A stretch of 64,000 nucleotides of DNA from Pseudocercospora fijiensis CIRAD86. Taxonomy: Eukaryota > Ascomycota > Dothideomycetes > Mycosphaerellales > Mycosphaerellaceae. The notes under the pieces were generated by a model. The model was not told where the DNA came from, did no database searches, and saw only the letters and a program-made list of their open reading frames with translations. The stretch covers positions 6,352,550-6,416,549 of the forward strand of contig NW_006921532.1 of the NCBI RefSeq assembly GCF_000340215.1. Reading direction: 5' to 3'. The position numbers were made by a program, and so were the translations under genes. This document shows, in pieces, positions 59,263-64,000 of the stretch; position 1 is the stretch's first letter; each line of letters opens with the position of its first letter.

Positions 59263-60237
59263 ATTTAGCAGTTAGTAAAGAGATAGAGGGTAGTAGCTAG
59301 AGCCCTATAGTAGACGCTTAGGTACTATAGAAGTATAATATAGACAGTATATTATATAAGGTTAATAATTACTTTTCTATACTAGGAGAGGCTATTTATA
59401 TAGTAGAAGTAGCCCTATAAAGGCAACTACTAGTAGGAAACTACTAAAAGGTATAAGCTAATAACATAGAACCGGTAGTACTAGTAGCAATTAGGTATAT
59501 TTTAATCTATTTAAAGTATTGTATATATTAAAGCTATAATAATTATATAGCAAGAACTACAAAAACCGCGAGACTATAATACAAAGCTAGTAGTACCACT
59601 AATTAAGACCTACTTATAGTATTAGAGATCTTAGACTATTCCAGCTTAAATAAGAACATTTTTTATACTTTTTAACAAAATTTCTTCAGACTTTTATCTA
59701 TTTACTATTTATTAGTATTAATTCTACTATAGGCTTACTCCAAGTCTTACAAAATTACTCTAAGCATCTAACACAAACTATATATCTTACTAAAGTCTAC
59801 AATATAATAAATCTGTAATTTTGTTTAATTTATACTAACTAAACCTACTATTTTAACTTAAGAAAGATTCTCTATAATATAATATAAATATATAGAATTT
59901 AGAAATAGTACGATTAATGCGGTATTTAGAAAGCTGAAAGATATAAACTTTCTAGGCTTTCTAAGGATATAGACTTAGAGTCTTAAAGACTTGTTTAAAG
60001 AAATACTTAGTTATAAAGGCGATGCTTTATATACTTGTTCGGTAGTGTAAGAATTGTTAGTAGCGCTGCTTGAATTACAGTATTACTTAAATAGGCTTAG
60101 CGATCTCTGTCCGTATTCTATATCTATCCTACCTCGTACTTAGCTATCCTAGGCCGAAGAATGTCTAGATTATACACTTGTAGCATTTCAAATATGTATA
60201 CGTCTCCCTAAAAGGCTATATAGGTAGTATCTCGGAT
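59263..60237. other. AT-rich sequence, no gene
   Basis: No coherent frame on either strand. It has fewer CpG than its neighbours. May include decayed parts of the Copia element. Confidence 0.5.
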
Positions 60238-62120
60238 TTAGAGTACAAATTCCGTCGTCCTTTTCCTTCTCGATATAGAAGGCGCTATAGCTTTAAGATA
60301 GACTTTATTTATCTGCCCTCCTAGCTCTTAGCTAGCTGCTCTTAACGCCCTTGCTCGACGCCGAGCTAGAAATGCATCTCGAAAGCCTTTGCCGTAGTTA
60401 AGTACCTGCCTACATATCTATACTTGCTCCGGATCTAATAATACGTATATAATCTAACGAATTCTAGTACCGGAGGTTCCTACGAGCAGGTCTTCTAGTC
60501 TGCTTATAATCTGTACTTATTAGCTAGAGCTTAGTTATATCGGTTACAAGTTCTTATAGGAGTACGATTCGTCCCGTATAGAAAACTATTGCCCTAAGAT
60601 AAGTTCTATATAGCTATAACGAGGTCGGTTAAGTCGCTATTAATACTAATGCCTTGTCGCTATACTTCGCCGCTCGTTTGTGCTTACTTTAATCTTCTCT
60701 ATATTAGTACAAGTCTACTATCGATAGGGGTAGGACTATAGACCTCTCGGCACTACCTAGGTCGCAAAGAACTAAGGCACTATATCTAGGCGTACCGTAA
60801 GGGCTAGATCGTTTATATACCGAGATAGTTGCAAAACAGTAACTTCGACTGCTATTCTTATTACAAGCGGTCCTTATAGTAGTTCGACGTTGTAGAATCT
60901 CGTATAAAGAAGCTAAGCTATTATTCTTACTATACGGCTAGAGTAGCTTAGTCTCTAGGCTAGCCGGGTAGACGTTGTTATTCGTTACGAAGGTTTGTTA
61001 GGGAACTTCCTACTTGTTACCTTATACGAGGTCGTAGACCTTTCCTATATAGACCTAAGATCGTAAGTACTAGCGAGATTCGTAAAAGTTTCCTTGTCTA
61101 ACCTCTACTATCGAGACCGTAATCTAATAGTCGCTATTGCCCTTAATCGAATAGATTATATAGGTAGCACCTTTTATAATTCTGTCGTATATTAATATAA
61201 AGACTAGTTTTGAACTCTATAGGACGATACTAACAAGGCTTCGATCGTGTCCGACTTTCCGGTACCTAATAGTCTAATTGCAATAACGCTAGACTATATA
61301 AGATTGTTAGCAAAAGCTTCCTAACGGAACTCGCTACGTACTTTGCTAAATAATAGAACATGCTCGATTAAATCGATGTTAGCTTCGAATATAGCTTCCT
61401 ACCTAGTATCGCGTACTTCTATAGGTACTATAATTTTATCGTAGAACTAGATCGCCCGTTAGCTAAGTCGAATTTCCTACTCTATACTTAAACTGACCTA
61501 ACGTCTAGGTCCGCGTCTATAGTCTAGCTTTATAAAATAGTCTTCCGTCTAACCTCCGTCGTACTAATATAGCTTGCCTCTACCCTTCGGCTTAGTAATG
61601 TCGTCCGTAGCCCTAGATCGTAGCTTAATGTATAGCTCTACCTAACCGTATACCGTCTATAATTGCCTTTTATATATAATCAGGCTTCGATTAGTATACT
61701 AGAGCTGCTCTTATAGACGCCTAGTAGTGCTATTTATAGATACTCTTTTAATTTCGAGGGACTAAGTTATTTCGGAGAGCTCTACAAATATAGCCCGGAG
61801 GCGGTAGAGCTCGGCTAATACGTCGTCTCTCTCTTTAATAATAAGCAAATATCTAGTACTATCCTTAGAGAATGCTTCTAACGGTAACGAAGAGTCTTTC
61901 TCGCTCGGCCCTCCTAGGCGCAAAAGGACGAGCGGAGTAGGATAGAGGTAGCTATATAGTATTTCTAGCGGCGTCTACGCCGATGCTACTCGCGCTAGAC
62001 TACTCGGATTGCTATTACTAGTCGCAACGGGTGCCGAACGTAATAATAGGAGCTAACTCTGCCTAACGGCAGCTATAGGTAGATACTACGGACTAGAAAA
62101 GGAGACTAAGCTAAGCGTCG
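60238..62120 (-). pseudogene. RIP-damaged long ORF, unknown protein
   Basis: A minus-strand frame of about 625 codons ends at the TAA 60238-60240 and is broken only by TAG and TAA. Near its start it has a charged, coiled-coil-like stretch (YLLIIKERDDVLAELYRLRA, about 61820). A Lys/Arg-rich stretch (DDITKPKGRGKLY) follows, then helical sequence (FEANIDLIEHVLLFSKVRSE). The C-terminus has ISRLEDLLVGTSGTRIR and a basic tail (FLARRRARALRAAS). I recognise no family. GTGKS near 61275 resembles a P-loop but lacks the expected upstream context. The upstream frames at 62120-63480 may be further exons. Confidence 0.45.
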
Positions 62121-63480
62121 CGGTCCGGCTCTATATAGTAATAAGATATAGCAGAATAAGCATCGCTGTCCCGACGATGCTTAGGTATAGCCTATATAAT
62201 ACAAATAAAGCCTTAAGACCGATACTTATACTATCTAGTATTATAATAGAGGCAATTATAGAGTCGAATAGTAGTATAAGTATTGTTCCTATAAATATCG
62301 GAAGGACGATCTAGCCGGCGAAATAATTCTAGTATACGAGGTGCTATAAGCTTCGACTCTCCGAGTAGCGCTCGATTGCGCTCGATCGTCGAGAGTAGGA
62401 GCCGCTATAGCCTTTAAGAGGTCGGTGCTATACTGTTAATCCGACGCCTAAAGATTGTACTATAGAGAGAGGTTTAAATACGTAGGAGAGCAATAGTATA
62501 TATAGATCAACGAGGGCGATAGCAAGGTATAAAATGCTATAGGGCGTACGGTCTATCTTATCCTAGGTAAAACAAATTACTAGAGGCGGTCTATTTAGTC
62601 TCTATCGTAGTAACCCTCGTTTTTATACGCGAATCGAGACTAGCTACGACTAGTATACTACGAACAGCATCGCGCTGTTACAAATTTGTGTCTAGCTTAT
62701 ATACAGACAATCTGTAGCTACTACCGTATACGAGCAAGATATTCGAAGTCCTCTATATAGGTAATTTGCCTTTAACTCGCAATTTCTAATACGCTCTTAC
62801 TAGCCTTGCCTATAGTAACCTCTACTCGCGCCTTCTTCTTATTAGATATTGTCTCTATATCTTTACGTTTGCGCTTCGGCCTAAAGACTATATTCGGCGC
62901 TTACTAGCCCTCCTCGCGCCTATAATATAATAGATCGCTAACGGTTAAGCGGTAGTCCTTATAGTAGGCGCACTATTGCCGTATCGTAGAGAAGAAGTTT
63001 CGAGGGCTATCTACGACCGTAAGTAGCCCGTAATTACCGATACCGAGCCGTTAGCCTCTATAGACTTAGTCTAGATCTTAACAAAAATCATATACTAGTG
63101 CGTCTTTTAGCTATACCTCTCGCTCCTTTATGCCCTGCTCCCTAAAATACTCGATCTAGGACTTAGCTAGTCTCCCGTAGTCCTTAAGATCGCGTATATC
63201 TAGCTCTAAACTATGCTAACCTTTACCTAACCTTCTCCGCCCCTTAAGTCGAATAAGTATTATAATATTAATATAGAAGTATACGAAGCTTTATAGTACG
63301 ACTAATGCTATTATTAACAAGGTACGGATATACTCCTCGCTACGTTGCTAGATCTAGGCGGAGGCTGCTATATCTTCCTATTCCTTTAGAAGGCCTAACC
63401 TCTAGATAAGATCGGTCTTGCTTCCTTAGCCGATATAAGACCGAAGGGCGGCATCGATAGGTATATATAGAGGTAACTTA
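62121..63480 (-). pseudogene. Further RIP-damaged minus-strand frames, unknown
   Basis: Two coherent pieces in different phases. About 62404-62120 has ALLGESKLIAPRILELFRRL. About 63460-62770 has a hydrophobic segment (YIRTLLIIALVVL), a helical stretch (LELDIRDLKDYGRLAKS), SPRNFFSTIRQ and a basic, nuclear-localisation-like run (FRPKRKRKDIETISNKKKAR). They may be upstream exons of the frame ending at 60238, or a separate gene. Neither shows a recognisable domain. Confidence 0.35.
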
Positions 63481-64000
63481 GACGTTAAAATCCTATACTT
63501 GCGCTATATCGATAGTAGAATAATTTGCGCAAGGCCTAGAGGGGACTACGAGCGGCGCTATACGACTAAAACGTTTATAGCAAGTCTCGGTAGCGATAGG
63601 CAATCGTAGCTTTACACGTATTGAAATGCGATCCGATTCTATACGTTAGAACTCTCGATAGGGCTAATACCTTTATCGTAGAGCTACTAGAGAAGTAGTA
63701 AGTAGAGGGACTCCTAGGTAACATTAAACGGTAGCGACATAGGTATAAACAAGCCGCGCGAGCCTATACGGCGAGGCTAATAGCTAATAGAAAGTTAGAA
63801 CGATATAGTATACTATCTTTGTAGAGAGCCGGCTTATAATAAGTCTCTAGAGGGCTTTTTTGCTACTTAGCTACTTAGTCGAGCTAGAATATAGGTCGGA
63901 AATAGTATACGTAAAGGTCCCGAGGTGTATCTCTTAAAGAGTTAAGCGTTCCGCTCTATATAAAGCGTAGATATAATATAAATACTAATCGCACGTAGCG
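63481..64000. other. RIP-type sequence, no assignment
   Basis: Only short open stretches. Composition is like the neighbouring damaged frames, and it may carry the 5' end of the minus-strand unit. Confidence 0.4.

Noticed and set aside
61260..61290. P-loop (GTGKS) suggesting a helicase or ATPase
   Set aside because: The residues before it do not fit a Walker A strand and no Walker B or helicase motif follows in the frame.
1..64000. Recoded genetic code with TAG and TAA read as Gln (ciliate-like)
   Set aside because: The frames have TAG and TAA but hardly any TGA, which is tempting. However, CpA and TpG are depleted in LTRs and non-coding DNA too, and catalytic Cys, His and Asp are replaced by Tyr and Asn. 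Stops also replace Trp. RIP explains all of this.

Overview
The window looks like a gene-poor, repeat-packed compartment of a filamentous ascomycete (Pezizomycotina-type) genome. CpA and TpG are scarce over most of it, TpA is very common, and reading frames that are otherwise intact are peppered with TAG and TAA where Gln or Trp is expected, with Tyr where Cys or His is expected. That is the footprint of repeat-induced point mutation (RIP). I see no gene that could still make a full-length protein. Almost every feature is therefore listed as a pseudogene or mobile element.

Layout. 1-1557 is the 3' end of a long Ty3/Gypsy-type element (family A): end of an extra ORF, polypurine tract, 279-bp LTR. 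1558-10473 holds RIP-damaged gene-like frames: a minus-strand unit (about 4740-7487) and plus-strand frames at 7981-8832 and 8993-10465, the last BTB-like at its N-terminus. 10482-11303 is an 822-bp terminal-inverted-repeat element with an 8-bp target duplication. 12003-15576 is a long plus-strand frame with hydrophobic segments. About 16450-21330 is a minus-strand LINE of the Tad1/I-like type. 21340-24446 is AT-rich, with a small inverted-repeat element, short tandem repeats and hairpins. 24447-36731 is a complete family-A element (12,285 bp), followed by a 404-bp inverted-repeat element at 36739-37142. 37466-39050 (minus) and 40108-40755 (plus) are further unknown damaged genes. 43353-56544 is a second complete Gypsy-type element (family B, 13,192 bp) with a chromodomain integrase. 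It has a 5-bp target duplication and sits inside a minus-strand gene-like sequence that is itself bracketed by direct repeats (about 41364 and 57312). 58282-59262 is a truncated Copia gag-protease. 60238-63480 carries minus-strand damaged frames of unknown function.

The most interesting features are the two giant Gypsy-type elements. Both have short LTRs (279 and 188 bp), and both carry, between pol and the 3' LTR, a very long extra sense ORF that I cannot assign (about 930 codons in A, about 1,670 in B). Family A also has a 25-bp near-palindrome repeated at its ORF boundaries. It overlaps the stop codon of gag-pro and follows the end of the extra ORF in the same reading phase.

Limits: translations were read by eye, so boundaries given as 'about' are approximate. 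Family calls rest on motifs, not on database searches.
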